The position numbers and the translations under genes were made by a program. Shown here in pieces: positions 9,507-23,866 of a stretch of 64,000 nt of DNA. Below the pieces are notes generated by a model that saw only the letters and a list, made by a program, of their open reading frames with translations, was not told the DNA's origin and did not search any database. The stretch spans positions 186,001 to 250,000 of the forward strand of contig CALXYB010000001.1 in NCBI GenBank assembly GCA_944392835.1. The letters are read 5' to 3'. Positions within the stretch are counted from its first letter, which is position 1, and each line of letters starts with the position of its first letter. Source of the DNA: an uncultured Alphaproteobacteria bacterium (GTDB lineage: Bacteria; Pseudomonadota; Alphaproteobacteria; RF32; CAG-239).

Positions 9507-9531
9507 AAAAAAATGTTTTTAGTGTTTAACT

Positions 9532-10113
9532 TTAGGCCGCCACCTTAATTCGGCTTAAAAATTCCCATACCTCGCTCCAAAACAAAGCACTGGTACGATA
9601 ATTTTCAATTTCCGCAGGACTAAGGTCTGTCCTATTAATATTCTCCCGCAACAATTCAAATGAATTATCAGCCTTTTTGCTGATATTAGCGAGCAAAATC
9701 AACCTATTCTCTTCCGACAAAGAAAGATAATAGTCTCTTGCCGCAAATTCATTGATTTCCAGATTATTTCGCCTTATATGCTTTCCACCATAAACAAAAG
9801 CTTCCAGCAATTTTCTGGTTCGGATTTTTTCAATCTCTTTACCAAAAACTTTCCAGAACTGCTGAGCTCTGTTCCGCCTAAAATAGCGAAACAAAAACAT
9901 CAAACTGTTTTCCGAAAAAGTTTCGGCATAATACTTTTGAAAGATTTTTGCCAGTTTGCCTAGTTTGACCAAAACATTAAGAGCTGTTGTTTCTGCAAAC
10001 CGTACAGCCTCCTCAATATCAAAATCAACTTTTCGGTAAGCAAACTGTGCTACGTTTCCACTGAGAACCACCTCACTTTTCAGCAGCCTCTCCAAATACT
10101 TCTTGGTTTTCAT
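9532..10113 (-). CDS. Hypothetical protein, third gene of a membrane/coiled-coil operon
   Basis: About 193 residues from the ATG at 10113 (an in-frame TTG at 10137 would add eight). Mostly charged and aromatic helical sequence with no membrane segment and no motif I recognise. It overlaps the preceding gene by about 40 nt, so translation is probably coupled. The two upstream genes encode single-span proteins with helical cytoplasmic parts, so this may be a soluble partner of them (inference). Confidence 0.6.
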   Translation of the reverse strand: MKTKKYLERLLKSEVVLSGNVAQFAYRKVDFDIEEAVRFAETTALNVLVKLGKLAKIFQKYYAETFSENSLMFLFRYFRRNRAQQFWKVFGKEIEKIRTRKLLEAFVYGGKHIRRNNLEINEFAARDYYLSLSEENRLILLANISKKADNSFELLRENINRTDLSPAEIENYRTSALFWSEVWEFLSRIKVAA

Positions 10114-10435
10114 AAGCACTGTTTTTAATTTTTTCAAGATATTTTTCTTTAATCATATTCAGCCTTCTGGTTTCCCAAAACCTATTTTCAGCTTCTGCAC
10201 GTCTATGTTTCGCCTCCAAGGCCTCAAGAAACTCATCTGTTTTTTCCTCAATCAAAAAACCGACACATTTTTCCCATTCTTCCAGCTCGGAAATCATACG
10301 ACGCATATCCGCAAGTTGCGTTTCAACAGTATAAGCCTGATGCTTAATCTTTTTGTTTATCATAATAAGCTTATCTATCAAGAAGATGATCACCGCAACC
10401 AAGATAATTCCTGTCCAAGCAATAATTTCAATCAT
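10073..10435 (-). CDS. Single-span membrane protein with coiled-coil domain
   Basis: 120 residues. An N-terminal membrane helix (about 4-26, IIAWTGIILVAVIIFLIDKLI) is followed by a long charged helix with heptad-like spacing (about 27-105). No catalytic motif is visible. It starts 11 nt after the upstream gene stops and overlaps the downstream gene. The shape resembles FtsB/FtsL-type or YtxH-type small membrane coiled coils, but I do not claim homology. Confidence 0.6.
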   Translation of the reverse strand: MIEIIAWTGIILVAVIIFLIDKLIMINKKIKHQAYTVETQLADMRRMISELEEWEKCVGFLIEEKTDEFLEALEAKHRRAEAENRFWETRRLNMIKEKYLEKIKNSAYENQEVFGEAAEK

Positions 10436-10446
10436 AACTAAAAAAA

Positions 10447-10824
10447 TTAATTGTCTGACATTGCGTTTCCATCTCTCTCTTTCAACTCAAAAGCCACATA
10501 TCTGCGGCACAAACGATAAACATCCATTTCTCTGAGTTGTTCATGGTCTTGAATTTCCATATTGGAAATTTGGCGAATATTTTGCTCCATTTTTTTCTGA
10601 ATACGAGCAAGATCTTTTTCCAAAAATTCCTTTAGTAATTTTTTAATTACCTCATCCTGAAAATAAGAACCATCTTGAGATTCTTTGGTTTCAAACTCTG
10701 CGCGAGATTTCAAATAATCAGAATCTTTTAGCAGATTTTCAAGGAATCTAATTCTTGAATTCTGATAAACCAGCACTGCCGCCAGTATAAATACAATGAC
10801 GACTAAAACATTCAAATCTTCCAT
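10447..10824 (-). CDS. Single-span membrane protein with coiled-coil domain, first gene of operon
   Basis: 125 residues with an N-terminal membrane helix (about 6-22, VLVVIVFILAAVLVYQN) and then a charged helical region. It has the same layout as the next gene, so the two may be distant paralogues or heteromeric partners. It is the first of three - strand genes that end at 9532. No known family recognised. Confidence 0.6.
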   Translation of the reverse strand: MEDLNVLVVIVFILAAVLVYQNSRIRFLENLLKDSDYLKSRAEFETKESQDGSYFQDEVIKKLLKEFLEKDLARIQKKMEQNIRQISNMEIQDHEQLREMDVYRLCRRYVAFELKERDGNAMSDN

Positions 10825-10933
10825 TTTTTATTATTTTAAGGGTTAAACATAATATCCAATGTAATAAATCAATCAGCTGCCACTATTAGACAAAAAGCAC
10901 AAAAAGTCAACCAAAATCAGACACACTACAAAA

Positions 10934-10961
10934 AAATCCCCTCTTTGGAGAGGGGATTTTT
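10934..10961 (-). terminator. Terminator after rpoC
   Basis: AAAAATCCCCTCT, loop TTGG-like, AGAGGGGATTTTT: a strong GC stem with flanking A and T runs, working in the rpoC direction about 25 nt after its stop. It could also stop transcription on the other strand. Confidence 0.85.
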
Positions 10962-10984
10962 CCAGATTAAGTTGTTTTCAGAAC

Positions 10985-15187
<4,203 letters not shown>

Positions 15188-15192
15188 TTACC

Positions 15193-18100
15193 TTAAACTT
15201 CTTCGTTCAGCAACTCAACGTTCAGACACAGAGATTTGATTTCCTTAACCAAAACGTTGAAGGATTCCGGAATACCGGCTTCAAATCCGTCATCACCACG
15301 AACAATTGCTTCATAAACTTTGGTACGACCATTAACGTCATCGGACTTAACAGTGAGCATTTCTTGCAAGGTATAGGCAGCACCGTAAGCTTGCAAAGCC
15401 CAAACTTCCATTTCACCGAAACGTTGACCACCGAATTGAGCTTTACCACCCAAAGGCTGTTGAGTAACCAAAGAGTACGGACCAACTGAACGAGCGTGCA
15501 TCTTCTCGTCAACAATGTGGTGCAGTTTAATCATATAAATGATACCAACCGTAACTTTGCGGTCAAACTTCTCACCGGTACGACCATCATACAAGTCAAT
15601 CTGACCAGAAGTCGGCAAACCGGCCATCGTCAACATATTGTTGATGTCATCACCGCTAGCACCGTCAAATACCGGAGTTGCCATCGGCACACCGTTTTTG
15701 AGGTTAGAAATCATTTCCAATTTCTCAGGTTCAGACAACGGAACAATATCATTCTTGTATTGCTTATCACCATAGACTTTCTTCAACTCAGCATTGAGCT
15801 CGTCCATAGTCTTTTCACCGCGTTTATACTGTTCGCACATCTCATTGAGTTGTTTACCGAGCTCACGCGCAGCCCAACCCAAGTGTGTTTCCAGAATTTG
15901 TCCGACGTTCATACGAGAAGGCACACCCAACGGGTTCAATACGATATCAACCGGCGTACCATCTTCCATATAAGGCATATCCTGCAACGGCAATACACGA
16001 GAAATCGTACCCTTGTTACCATGGCGTCCGGCAATCTTATCACCGGTTTGAATCTTACGCTTTGTAGCAATAAAGACTTTAACCATCTTCAAAACGCCCG
16101 GCAACAAATCATCACCGCGTTGAACTTTTTCAACCTTGTTGTCAAAATGCTTCTGGATTTTTTCCAAACGAGCATCAAATGCAGCACCAAACTCTTCAAT
16201 CTTGGCCATAACATCTTCGTCTTTGACGACAATCTTACGCCATTGTGAAGAAGGCTGAGAAGCCAAAACTTCTTCCGTAATAGTAGAGTTCTTAGCAATA
16301 CCCTTCGGAGCATCAACAACAACTTGTCCAAGCAACATAGACTTCAAACGAGCATCAAAGTTTCTGCGAATAATGGCAATTTCATCATCGCGGTCTTTAG
16401 CCAGCTGTGAAATTTCTTCTTGCTCAATAGACAAAGCACGTTCGTCTTTTTCAACACCGCGGCGAGAGAATACATGTACGTCAACGACAATACCTTCAAT
16501 ACCCGGCTGAACACGCAAAGACGTATCGCGAACATCAGATGCTTTCTCACCAAAGATAGCGCGCAAGAGTTTCTCTTCCGGCGTAACCGGAGATTCACCC
16601 TTCGGCGTAACCTTACCGACCAAAATATCACCGGCCTTAACTTCGGCACCGATATAAACAATACCGGCTTCATCCAAGTTACGCAGAGCTTCTTCGCCCA
16701 CATTCGGAATATCACGAGTAATTTCTTCCTGACCAAGCTTGGTATCGCGAGCCATAACTTCAAATTCTTCAATATGCAAAGACGTGAAGACATCATCGCG
16801 AGAAACACGCTCAGACAACAAAATAGCATCCTCGTAGTTCAAACCGTTCCAAGGCATAAAGGCAACCAAAACGTTTTTACCCAGAGCCAATTCGCCCATA
16901 TCGGTACAAGGACCATCAGCCATAATATCACCGGCCTTAACCTCATCTCCGACCTTAACCAAAGGAACTTGGTTAATGCAGGTATTTTGGTTAGAACGAC
17001 GGAACTTTTGCAGCTTATAGATTTCAACACCCATATCTGCGCCGTTTCCTTCTTTGGAACGAACCACAATACGGTTAGCATCTACCGCATCAACAATACC
17101 GTCATACTTAGCCACAACCGTAGCACCAGAATCTTTAGCAACGGCAGCTTCCATACCCGTACCAACGAGCGGAGCTTCCGAACGCAACAAAGGCACACCT
17201 TGGCGTTGCATGTTTGCACCCATCAACGCACGGTTCGCGTCGTCGTTTTCCAAGAACGGAATCAAAGCCGTAGCAACGGAAACCAACTGTTGCGGAGAAA
17301 CGTCAATAAAGTCAATTTCTTCCGGATGAGCAAACTCAAATTCACCGGCTTTGCGGCAAGCAATCAAATCATTTTCAAAATGACCATCTTCCTTAACCTT
17401 AGCATTTGCCTCAGCGATTTTGAACTTGCCTTCTTCATTGGCTGACAAATAAACAACTTCTTTGGTAACTACGCCGTTAACAACCTTACGATACGGACAT
17501 TCAATAAAGCCGTATTTATTGATGCGGGCATAAGTAGACAAAGAGTTAATCAAACCGATGTTCGGACCTTCCGGTGTTTCAATCGGGCAGATACGACCAT
17601 AGTGTGTCGGATGCACGTCGCGGACTTCAAAGCCTGCACGCTCACGGCTCAAACCGCCGGGGCCCAAAGCAGACAAACGACGTTTGTGCGTAATTTCAGA
17701 CAACGGGTTGTTCTGGTCCATAAATTGAGACAACTGAGAAGAACCGAAAAATTCACGGATAACTGATGCAATCGGTTTAGCATTAACCAAATCTTGCGGC
17801 TTAACATTATTCAAAACTTCAGAAGACATTCTTTCACGAATAGCTCTTTCCATTCTGAGCAAGCCCATGCGATATTGGTTTTCCATCAACTCACCGACAG
17901 AGCGAACACGACGATTACCCAAGTGGTCAATATCGTCAACTTCGCCTTTGCCGTCACGCAATTCAACCAAACGCTTAACAATACGCAAGATATCGTCTTT
18001 GCGCAAAGTGCGATATGTGTCCGGAGCATCATCAAAAGAGATGTCTAAGGCCACATTCATCTTCACACGACCAACGGAAGACAAATCATAACGTTCATTA

Positions 18101-19368
18101 TCAAAGAACAATGCCTTAAACAACTGGTCAGCTGTTTCATAGGTAGGTGGTTCACCCGGGCGCATAACACGATAGATGTCAAGCAAAGCCTCTTCACGGC
18201 AGTTGTTTTTATCAGCTTCCAAAGTATTTCTGATATAAGGACCAACATTAACACCGTCAATGAACAAAGTCTTAATCTCGTTAACTTTAGCTTTAGAGAT
18301 TTTATCTAACAATTCTTCGTTCAACTCGGCACCGGCTTCAGCAATAACCTCGCCTGTTTTACCATCAACAAGATTGTTTGCCAAAAACTTACCATACATT
18401 TTTTCTTTGGCAACACTGTAAAATTCCAAGCCCTCATCAGCCAATTTCTGAGCCGAACGCGGAGTCAATTTTTTACCTTGTTCCAAAACGACATCACCGG
18501 TTTTGGCATTAACCAAATCAAAATCAAACTTAACGCCTTTCATTCTTTCCGGAACAAACTTGGCTTTCCAGTTTTTCTTATCGGCGACATAAGTATCAAC
18601 GTCATAGAAGTAATTTAAGATTTCTTCTTTATCCATACCTTTAACTTCGGCACGATCAATCTTCTTACCTTCTTTGGCGAGCTTTTTGATTTTTTCTTCG
18701 GTTTCTTTAGAATACAAAGAATACAAAATAGAAGTTACCGGCAACTTACGTCTGCGGTCAATACGGGCATAAACCAAATCCTTGGCATCAAATTCAAAAT
18801 CAAGCCAAGAACCGCGATAAGGAATAACGCGGGCCGCAAACAAATACTTACCGGAAGCAACGGTCTTTCCTTTATCATGATCAAAGAAGACACCCGGTGA
18901 ACGGTGCATCTGAGAAACGACGACACGCTCGGTACCGTTGAAAATAAACGTACCTTTATCCGTCATCAACGGAATATCGCCCATATAAACATCTTGCTCT
19001 TTAATATCGTGAATAGACTTTGCACCGGTAGCTTCGTCAATATCCCAAACCACCAAACGTAAGGTAGCCTTAACCGGAGCAGCATAAGTCATATCACGCT
19101 TAATGCACTCATCCACGTCGTACTTCGGCTCTTCAAGCTCATATTTAACAAACTCTAATTCACCGTTTCCTGAAAAATCTTTAATTGGAAAAATAGATTT
19201 GAATACTTCTTCCAGACCAAACTCGCAAGGTTCGGCATTTTTGTCCTGCTCAATAAAACTTGCATAAGAACCGGTCTGAACTTCGATTAAGCTCGGCATA
19301 TCGGACACAGCGTCAATTTTGCCGAAACTTCTTCTTACACGTCTTTTGCTCGTATAAGATTCTTTCAT
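15193..19368 (-). CDS. rpoB: RNA polymerase beta subunit RpoB
   Basis: Second-largest RNA polymerase subunit, target of rifamycins. The rifampicin-binding cluster reads [30 protein letters not shown]-like across the usual positions (written here in part) and looks wild-type sensitive: D, H, R and S are all in their standard places. Other landmarks are [29 protein letters not shown], the GRHGNKG motif and the C-terminal [24 protein letters not shown]. 1391 residues. It precedes rpoC by 20 nt and has a 388-nt structured leader. Confidence 0.98.
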   Translation of the reverse strand: MKESYTSKRRVRRSFGKIDAVSDMPSLIEVQTGSYASFIEQDKNAEPCEFGLEEVFKSIFPIKDFSGNGELEFVKYELEEPKYDVDECIKRDMTYAAPVKATLRLVVWDIDEATGAKSIHDIKEQDVYMGDIPLMTDKGTFIFNGTERVVVSQMHRSPGVFFDHDKGKTVASGKYLFAARVIPYRGSWLDFEFDAKDLVYARIDRRRKLPVTSILYSLYSKETEEKIKKLAKEGKKIDRAEVKGMDKEEILNYFYDVDTYVADKKNWKAKFVPERMKGVKFDFDLVNAKTGDVVLEQGKKLTPRSAQKLADEGLEFYSVAKEKMYGKFLANNLVDGKTGEVIAEAGAELNEELLDKISKAKVNEIKTLFIDGVNVGPYIRNTLEADKNNCREEALLDIYRVMRPGEPPTYETADQLFKALFFDNERYDLSSVGRVKMNVALDISFDDAPDTYRTLRKDDILRIVKRLVELRDGKGEVDDIDHLGNRRVRSVGELMENQYRMGLLRMERAIRERMSSEVLNNVKPQDLVNAKPIASVIREFFGSSQLSQFMDQNNPLSEITHKRRLSALGPGGLSRERAGFEVRDVHPTHYGRICPIETPEGPNIGLINSLSTYARINKYGFIECPYRKVVNGVVTKEVVYLSANEEGKFKIAEANAKVKEDGHFENDLIACRKAGEFEFAHPEEIDFIDVSPQQLVSVATALIPFLENDDANRALMGANMQRQGVPLLRSEAPLVGTGMEAAVAKDSGATVVAKYDGIVDAVDANRIVVRSKEGNGADMGVEIYKLQKFRRSNQNTCINQVPLVKVGDEVKAGDIMADGPCTDMGELALGKNVLVAFMPWNGLNYEDAILLSERVSRDDVFTSLHIEEFEVMARDTKLGQEEITRDIPNVGEEALRNLDEAGIVYIGAEVKAGDILVGKVTPKGESPVTPEEKLLRAIFGEKASDVRDTSLRVQPGIEGIVVDVHVFSRRGVEKDERALSIEQEEISQLAKDRDDEIAIIRRNFDARLKSMLLGQVVVDAPKGIAKNSTITEEVLASQPSSQWRKIVVKDEDVMAKIEEFGAAFDARLEKIQKHFDNKVEKVQRGDDLLPGVLKMVKVFIATKRKIQTGDKIAGRHGNKGTISRVLPLQDMPYMEDGTPVDIVLNPLGVPSRMNVGQILETHLGWAARELGKQLNEMCEQYKRGEKTMDELNAELKKVYGDKQYKNDIVPLSEPEKLEMISNLKNGVPMATPVFDGASGDDINNMLTMAGLPTSGQIDLYDGRTGEKFDRKVTVGIIYMIKLHHIVDEKMHARSVGPYSLVTQQPLGGKAQFGGQRFGEMEVWALQAYGAAYTLQEMLTVKSDDVNGRTKVYEAIVRGDDGFEAGIPESFNVLVKEIKSLCLNVELLNEEV

Positions 19369-19756
19369 TGTGCTTTCATCCCTAGGTGTAATTCCGTAAC
19401 AATCCTCGCAGCGAACACTGCATCCCGATTACGGAAGGTTATAACTCATAATTTTTTCAAAGCATAAAATCCGCCTGCACCAACAAGGCCTTACGCCCCC
19501 GCAACCGAATTTGCAAAATAATTACAGACATCGTCTAAGTTTTTGAAATTACTTATTCAAAAAGATTCTTTTAAACGAGTCAAAGGCTCCTCAAACGGAA
19601 CCTCTTTTTCAATAATAACATTTCTGCTTTAATCATTGCGCAATAAAAAAAATCAAAGTCAGAAATTTCGGTAATAATTTTTGGTAAAGACCAATCTATT
19701 ACAAAGAAAGCCGGATGGCAGTCTTTTGACCGCCACCCGTCAAACCAAACTCAAAA
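19369..19756 (-). promoter_or_regulatory. rplL-rpoB spacer with RNA hairpins
   Basis: This 388-nt gap holds no gene. Read on the - strand it has a hairpin right after rplL (19707-19740, GGGTGGCGGTC against GACTGCCATCC) followed by a T-rich tail. A weaker one lies at about 19585-19612, and a nested stem-loop sits just before rpoB. The rplL-rpoB gap in other bacteria holds an attenuator and an RNase III site that set the ratio of L7/L12 to beta; a similar role here is inference. Confidence 0.5.
19393..19435 (-). promoter_or_regulatory. Nested stem-loop in the rpoB 5' leader
   Basis: TCCGTAA (outer arm) pairs with TTACGGA over positions 19393-19435, and inside it GCAG pairs with CTGC around a six-base loop. 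The structure ends about 25 nt before the rpoB start codon. It is a candidate site for post-transcriptional control of rpoB. Confidence 0.45.
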
Positions 19757-20125
19757 TTACTTAAGAGTAACTTTAGCGCCGGCAGCTTCCAATTTCTTTT
19801 TGATTTCTTCAGCTTCTTCCTTCGGAGCACCTTCTTTAACAGTCTTCGGAGCACCGTCAACCAAATCCTTAGCTTCTTTCAAGCCGAGGTTGGTAATAGC
19901 GCGGATTTCTTTAATAACGTTAATCTTGTTGTCGCCAGAAGCTTCCAGAATAACATCAAATTCTGTCTTTTCTTCTTCAGCAGCACCGGCAGCAGCACCG
20001 GCAGCAACAGCAACAGCAGCAGCGGCAGAAACGCCCCACTTCTCTTCCAACATCTTAGACAAGTCAGCAGCTTCCATAACGGTCAAAGCTGACAATTCAT
20101 CAACTAATTTGGCTAAATCGGCCAT
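19757..20125 (-). CDS. rplL: 50S ribosomal protein L7/L12
   Basis: Stalk protein that recruits translation GTPases. 122 residues: N-terminal dimerisation domain ([26 protein letters not shown]), an alanine-rich hinge ([16 protein letters not shown]) and the C-terminal factor-binding domain with [36 protein letters not shown] start with GGAGAAAAAA upstream. It is separated from rplJ by 172 nt that contain a long imperfect hairpin (GGATTTT at about 20270 against AAAATCC near 20225). Confidence 0.97.
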   Translation of the reverse strand: MADLAKLVDELSALTVMEAADLSKMLEEKWGVSAAAAVAVAAGAAAGAAEEEKTEFDVILEASGDNKINVIKEIRAITNLGLKEAKDLVDGAPKTVKEGAPKEEAEEIKKKLEAAGAKVTLK

Positions 20126-20297
20126 TTTTTTTCTCCAATAAAATTTTATTAAACAATTAAATTACTTAAAAACTTTCGTCTTACGCTTTTAATATTGTTG
20201 CTTTTAGACCATGCAATGCGAAGTGGATTTTGAACGCTCTGTACACAATGGTACGCGAGAGAAAAATCCGCCAGCAAAACCGGCTAAAACAATAATA

Positions 20298-20780
20298 CTA
20301 TGCGGCTTCTTTTTCGCTGTAAGCTTTTGTAACGCGTGCCAATTGAGCACCCGGAGCCTGCAACAAACCAATAATCTTGGCTCTGAGCTCGTCCATAGAC
20401 GGGATCGTAGCCAACTTGTTGATTTCGGCAACGGAGAGAACACCTGTTCCCATCGCACCGCCGACAACAATCAATTTTTCATTGTCTTTTGCAAACTGAA
20501 CACAAGCTTTGCAAGCTGAAACAGGATCATTGGCAAACGCAATGGCTGTCGGACCTTTGAACAAATCGGCCAAGCCTTCAAACTTTGTTCCTTTAAGAGC
20601 AAGACGAGTAATCCGGTTTTTCGTAACTCTGAACCCGGCGCCTGCTTTTCTGATCTTGTCGCGCAGTTCCGAAACTTCCTTAACGGTCAAACCTTTGTAG
20701 TGAGAAACTACAATGATTTCGGAGCTGTTGAACAATTCATTCAGTTCACCGAGTAACTGTGTTTTTTCTTCGCGGTTCAC
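20298..20780 (-). CDS. rplJ: 50S ribosomal protein L10
   Basis: Base of the ribosomal stalk, binding several L7/L12 dimers. 160 residues, with NREEKTQLLGELNELFNSSEIIVVSHYKGLTVKEVSELRDKIR-type N terminus (family pattern), VTKNRITRLALKGT and GPTAIAFANDPVSACK. It heads the rplJ-rplL unit and is preceded by an L10 leader RNA. The start ATG/GTG region at 20780 follows a weak AG-rich ribosome binding site. Confidence 0.96.
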   Translation of the reverse strand: MNREEKTQLLGELNELFNSSEIIVVSHYKGLTVKEVSELRDKIRKAGAGFRVTKNRITRLALKGTKFEGLADLFKGPTAIAFANDPVSACKACVQFAKDNEKLIVVGGAMGTGVLSVAEINKLATIPSMDELRAKIIGLLQAPGAQLARVTKAYSEKEAA

Positions 20781-20902
20781 TTATTGTCTCCAAACAAAAC
20801 ATTATCTTAAATCAGATAACGCCATTTTACACATCCGCAACTTTTGTTTTCACATCAGCCACGGGACCAAATCTGTCCAGGAGAAAAAAAGATAAATATT
20901 TT

Positions 20903-20985
20903 TCAACTCCCGTCTGCGCAGGATATTTAAAGTCTCAAACAAAAGCTTGCTTTGACCACCTGCGGTCTTGGACAGTTTTTCAGAA
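20903..20985 (-). promoter_or_regulatory. Ribosomal protein L10 leader RNA
   Basis: On the - strand, about 120-200 nt before rplJ, the sequence has the hallmarks of the L10-L12 binding leader: CCGCAGGTGGTC, a K-turn-like AAAGCAAGC, and the closing CCTGCGCAGACGGGAGTT. CCGCAGG and CCTGCG(C) pair. In other bacteria L10(L12)4 binds this RNA and represses its own operon. The whole 273-nt gap between rplA and rplJ (20781-21053) is taken up by this leader and the rplJ promoter. Confidence 0.75.
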
Positions 20986-21053
20986 GCATTTAAGAACTTA
21001 AATATCTTCTGAAAGAGCGGGAAGCAAGCTTAGCCTGCCTCCCAAAACTTCAA

Positions 21054-21737
21054 TTACAAAGCAGAAGAATCTACTTTAACACCAACACCCATTGTGCTGC
21101 TCAAAGAAATCTTCTTCAAATAGTTTCCTTTGAGAGATTGGGGTTTAGCTTTCAAGATAGCATCAATGAAAGTCTTGGCATTGTCATAAATCTGCTCTTC
21201 AGAGAAAGATGCTTTACCAATACCGGCATGAACAATACCATTCTTTTCAACACGATACTGAACTTCACCGGCCTTAGCTTTTTTAACGGCACCGGCAACA
21301 TCTGTAGTAACAGTTCCGAGTTTCGGGTTCGGCATCAAGCCTTTCGGACCCAAAACGCGAGCAACACGACCAGCCAAGCCCATCATATCCGGAGTAGCAA
21401 TACATCTGTCGAAATCAATTTTGCCGGACAAAATTGAATCAACCAGATTCTCAGCCCCAACGATATCAGCTCCGGCAGCCTTAGCCTCGTCAGCTTTCTC
21501 ACCTTGAGCCAATACGGCAACACGAACAGTTTTACCAGTACCATGCGGCAAAGAGCAAACGCCACGGATCATCTGATCAGCATGCTTCGGATCAACACCC
21601 AAATTGATAGCGACATCAATTGTCTCATCAAATTTTGCAGTAGCGTTGGATTTAACGATTTTAACAGCTTCTTTCAGAGCATAAGCCTGAGTTTTGTCAA
21701 CTGTCTTATAAGCATTTACAAGTCTTTTTCCAGCCAT
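21054..21737 (-). CDS. rplA: 50S ribosomal protein L1
   Basis: Binds 23S rRNA at the E-site stalk. 227 residues with [26 protein letters not shown]-type motif, [31 protein letters not shown] and a C-terminal [13 protein letters not shown]. It starts four bases after rplK stops, forming the classical rplK-rplA unit. Confidence 0.97.
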   Translation of the reverse strand: MAGKRLVNAYKTVDKTQAYALKEAVKIVKSNATAKFDETIDVAINLGVDPKHADQMIRGVCSLPHGTGKTVRVAVLAQGEKADEAKAAGADIVGAENLVDSILSGKIDFDRCIATPDMMGLAGRVARVLGPKGLMPNPKLGTVTTDVAGAVKKAKAGEVQYRVEKNGIVHAGIGKASFSEEQIYDNAKTFIDAILKAKPQSLKGNYLKKISLSSTMGVGVKVDSSAL

Positions 21738-21741
21738 CGTC

Positions 21742-22179
21742 TTACTCCACTACCTTAATACCCATGGAAACAGCCTGTCCTTTAACCATATTCATGGCAG
21801 ACTCAACTGTAGAGCAGTTCAAGTCAGGCATCTTGGTCTCGGCAATCTCTTTAACCTGAGCCATAGTAATCTGACCGGCAACAGTCTTACCGGGTTCCTT
21901 AGAAGCAGATTTAACACCGGCAGCTTTCTTAATCAAATAAGCAACCGGCGGCAACTTTGTCTCAAAAGTAAAAGATTTATCTTCAAAAGCCGTAATAACA
22001 ACCGGAACAGGAACACCTGGTTCCATCTTCTGAGTAGCAGCATTAAATGCTTTGCAGAATTCCATAATATTCAAGCCTTTTTGGCCCAAAGCCGGACCAA
22101 CCGGAGGAGAAGGGTTAGCCTTTCCTGCGGGGATTTGAAGCTTGATTAATCCTAAAATTTTCTTTTTAGTCTTAGCCAT
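21742..22179 (-). CDS. rplK: 50S ribosomal protein L11
   Basis: Part of the GTPase-associated centre. 145 residues from the ATG at 22179, which is spaced correctly from AGAGGT; an ATG two codons upstream is too close to it. Motifs: [37 protein letters not shown] (family signature, proline-rich) and the C-terminal [22 protein letters not shown]. First gene after a promoter and two leader hairpins, so it is probably transcribed separately from secE-nusG. Confidence 0.97.
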   Translation of the reverse strand: MAKTKKKILGLIKLQIPAGKANPSPPVGPALGQKGLNIMEFCKAFNAATQKMEPGVPVPVVITAFEDKSFTFETKLPPVAYLIKKAAGVKSASKEPGKTVAGQITMAQVKEIAETKMPDLNCSTVESAMNMVKGQAVSMGIKVVE

Positions 22180-22199
22180 TTTCATACCTCTGTTAGGTT

Positions 22200-22232
22200 C
22201 GTGGTTTTCCAGACCATGGCTGGTCTCCCACG
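22200..22232 (-). promoter_or_regulatory. Leader hairpin next to the rplK ribosome binding site
   Basis: CGTGG (22228-22232 on the - strand) pairs with CCACG and AGACC with GGTCT around CCAT. It lies about 20 nt before the rplK start. It may mimic the L1 binding site on 23S rRNA and serve for autoregulation, as known for rplKA mRNAs elsewhere (inference). Confidence 0.5.
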
Positions 22233-22256
22233 AAATTACAAATTAACACGATTCGC

Positions 22257-22289
22257 ACTCTCAAAGGGCAAACTTCACCCTTTAAGAGT
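22257..22289 (-). promoter_or_regulatory. Second leader hairpin upstream of rplK
   Basis: On the - strand ACTCTTAAAGGG pairs with CCCTTTGAGAGT (one mismatch) around a nine-base loop. It begins just after the predicted transcription start, so it caps the 5' end of the rplKA transcript. Confidence 0.5.
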
Positions 22290-22295
22290 CGCCTC

Positions 22296-22323
22296 TATAT
22301 ATCACAACAGATTCAATTTGCAA
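22296..22323 (-). promoter_or_regulatory. Predicted sigma70-type promoter of rplK-rplA
   Basis: On the - strand TTGCAA (22323-22318) and TATATA (22301-22296) are separated by 16 nt. The transcript would start near 22288, at the leader hairpins. Its presence agrees with the terminator between nusG and rplK. Confidence 0.55.
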
Positions 22324-22369
22324 GCATTTTCTTCAAAAAAAATTTGATTCAAGCCTTTGATTTGACTCG

Positions 22370-22404
22370 CAAAAAAAGCCGATATACCTCAAAGGCATAT
22401 CGGC
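22370..22404 (-). terminator. Terminator after nusG
   Basis: GCCGATAT pairs with ATATCGGC (arms 22397-22404 and 22378-22385) around 11 bases, followed on the - strand by seven T. It lies 20 nt after the nusG stop and separates secE-nusG from rplK-rplA. Confidence 0.85.
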
Positions 22405-22424
22405 AACATAGAAAAACTGACAAA

Positions 22425-22955
22425 CTAAACCTTTTCAACTTGTCCGAATTCCAATTCAACCGGCGTAGAACGACCAAAGATTGAAACCGAAACCTTCAAA
22501 CGAGACTTTTCAACATCAACCTCTTCAACCAAGCCTACAAAAGAAGCAAACGGACCGTCAATAACTCTGATTTGCTCGCCGACTTCATAGTCAACCACGG
22601 TTTGCGGTCTTTCAACACCTTCCTGCATCTGCGTAATAATACGCTTTGCCTCAGCTTCCGAAATCGGTTGCGGCTTGTTGCGGCTGCCCAAGAAACCGGT
22701 AACGCGCGGCGTATTCATAACCGCATGCCAAGTATCATCGGTCATTTCCATCTTAATCAACACATAACCGGGGAAGAACTTGCGTTCGGAATTAACTTTT
22801 GAGCCTTTTCTGACCTCAACCACATCTTCGGTCGGTACCAAGACATCAAAAATTTTGTCTTCCATTTTTTTCAACACAGCCTGTTCTTTAATCGATTCGG
22901 CAACTTTCTTCTCCGAACCGGAATAAACATGAAGGACATACCAACGTGCAGCCAT
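22425..22955 (-). CDS. nusG: Transcription termination/antitermination protein NusG
   Basis: Binds RNA polymerase through its NGN domain and Rho or S10 through its KOW domain. 176 residues from the ATG at 22955 (GGAG about ten bases upstream). Landmarks: [36 protein letters not shown], and KOW motif [22 protein letters not shown]...[19 protein letters not shown]. It lies four bases after secE. Confidence 0.96.
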   Translation of the reverse strand: MAARWYVLHVYSGSEKKVAESIKEQAVLKKMEDKIFDVLVPTEDVVEVRKGSKVNSERKFFPGYVLIKMEMTDDTWHAVMNTPRVTGFLGSRNKPQPISEAEAKRIITQMQEGVERPQTVVDYEVGEQIRVIDGPFASFVGLVEEVDVEKSRLKVSVSIFGRSTPVELEFGQVEKV

Positions 22956-22959
22956 AAAA

Positions 22960-23157
22960 CTATACTCCAAGACCAAATATTAACTTAACAGCCCAGCCGA
23001 AAATCTGATCAACGAAGAAGAAGAAAGTCGCAGCCAAAGCCACCAAAATAATGACCATAACAGAGGTCTGCATAACTTCCTTGCGTGTCGGCCAGGTAAC
23101 CTTTTTAACTTCTTGTTTTACCTGTCTGAAAAACTGAATCGGGCTAATTTTTGCCAT
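22960..23157 (-). CDS. secE: Preprotein translocase subunit SecE
   Basis: Short single-span SecE form, 65 residues from the ATG at 23157; a start three codons earlier is possible. The amphipathic helix with conserved [19 protein letters not shown] precedes one membrane segment ([20 protein letters not shown]). Forms SecYEG in the inner membrane. Normally tRNA-Trp and tuf lie directly upstream; here they are about 20 kb away (43.4 and 44.8 kb). Confidence 0.95.
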   Translation of the reverse strand: MAKISPIQFFRQVKQEVKKVTWPTRKEVMQTSVMVIILVALAATFFFFVDQIFGWAVKLIFGLGV

Positions 23158-23363
23158 AGATCCCATCCATCCAAAAAATTACAACAAAGCCAGCCGTTTC
23201 ACATCATTTTTGGTCGCATCTGCACATACGAACATACAACCAAACAACAAAGAAAGGCTGTCTGATTTATCGGCAACATAAACTATAACACAAAAGATTG
23301 CAACAATTTTTTCAAAAAAAGCCTAATTTGTCTTAATAAAACGCCTCAAGCATATTTTTTTAC

Positions 23364-23394
23364 TTGACCTAGAGTATGCTCTAAGTCTTAAACT
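23364..23394 (+). promoter_or_regulatory. MerR-type promoter/operator
   Basis: TTGACC and TAAACT are separated by 19 bp, the over-long spacer typical of MerR-controlled promoters. A dyad (TAGAG, four bases, CTCTA) sits in the middle of the spacer. It lies about 30 nt before the merR-family gene at 23425, so autoregulation is likely. The dyad resembles operators of aldehyde/thiol-responsive MerR members. Confidence 0.75.
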
Positions 23395-23424
23395 GAAAAA
23401 AATTTAATAAATAGGAGTAGATTA

Positions 23425-23817
23425 ATGGGATATACAATTGGTCAAGTAGCCAAAAAAACCGGCTTAAGCGTTCATACTCTGAGATACTATGAAAAAGAAG
23501 GTCTTTTACCTTTTATCAAAAAAAACAGTGCCGGCTTGCGCGTTTTTTCAGATTCCGACCTAGGTTGGCTGGAGCTTATTGAATGCCTTAAAGCCACCGG
23601 CTTACACTTAAAAGGCATCAAACAATATATAGATTGGTATATTGAAGGCGATTCAACGCTTCAGCAACGCTTAGATATGTTCAAACAACAAAAAATCCGT
23701 GTAGAACAACAAATGGCAGAGTTACAAAAGCATATGAACAAAATCAACTATAAAATTGAACTCTATACCCAAGCCGTCAAAGACGGCACGCTTCACCCCG
23801 AAAAAGAAACCGCTTGA
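23425..23817 (+). CDS. MerR-family transcriptional regulator
   Basis: 130 residues. The N-terminal winged helix-turn-helix is clear (YTIGQVAKKTGLSVHTLRYYEKEGLLP, then SDLGWLELIECLKATGLHLKGIKQYIDW). A dimerisation coiled coil follows (about 80-118). The C-terminal tail is short, with no cysteine cluster, so it is not a metal sensor of the MerR/CueR kind. The closest-looking group is the small stress/aldehyde-responsive MerR set (inference). It is preceded by its own 19-bp-spaced operator and followed by a gene 49 nt downstream. Confidence 0.88.
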   Translation: MGYTIGQVAKKTGLSVHTLRYYEKEGLLPFIKKNSAGLRVFSDSDLGWLELIECLKATGLHLKGIKQYIDWYIEGDSTLQQRLDMFKQQKIRVEQQMAELQKHMNKINYKIELYTQAVKDGTLHPEKETA

Positions 23818-23866
23818 CTCTAAAAAACTTAGCTATGCTATACTGCCGAAAACAACGGAGAAAGAA

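Noticed and set aside
15496-17445. Long + strand frames (250 and 341 codons) opposite rpoB
   Set aside because: Same reason: antisense shadows of a highly conserved gene.
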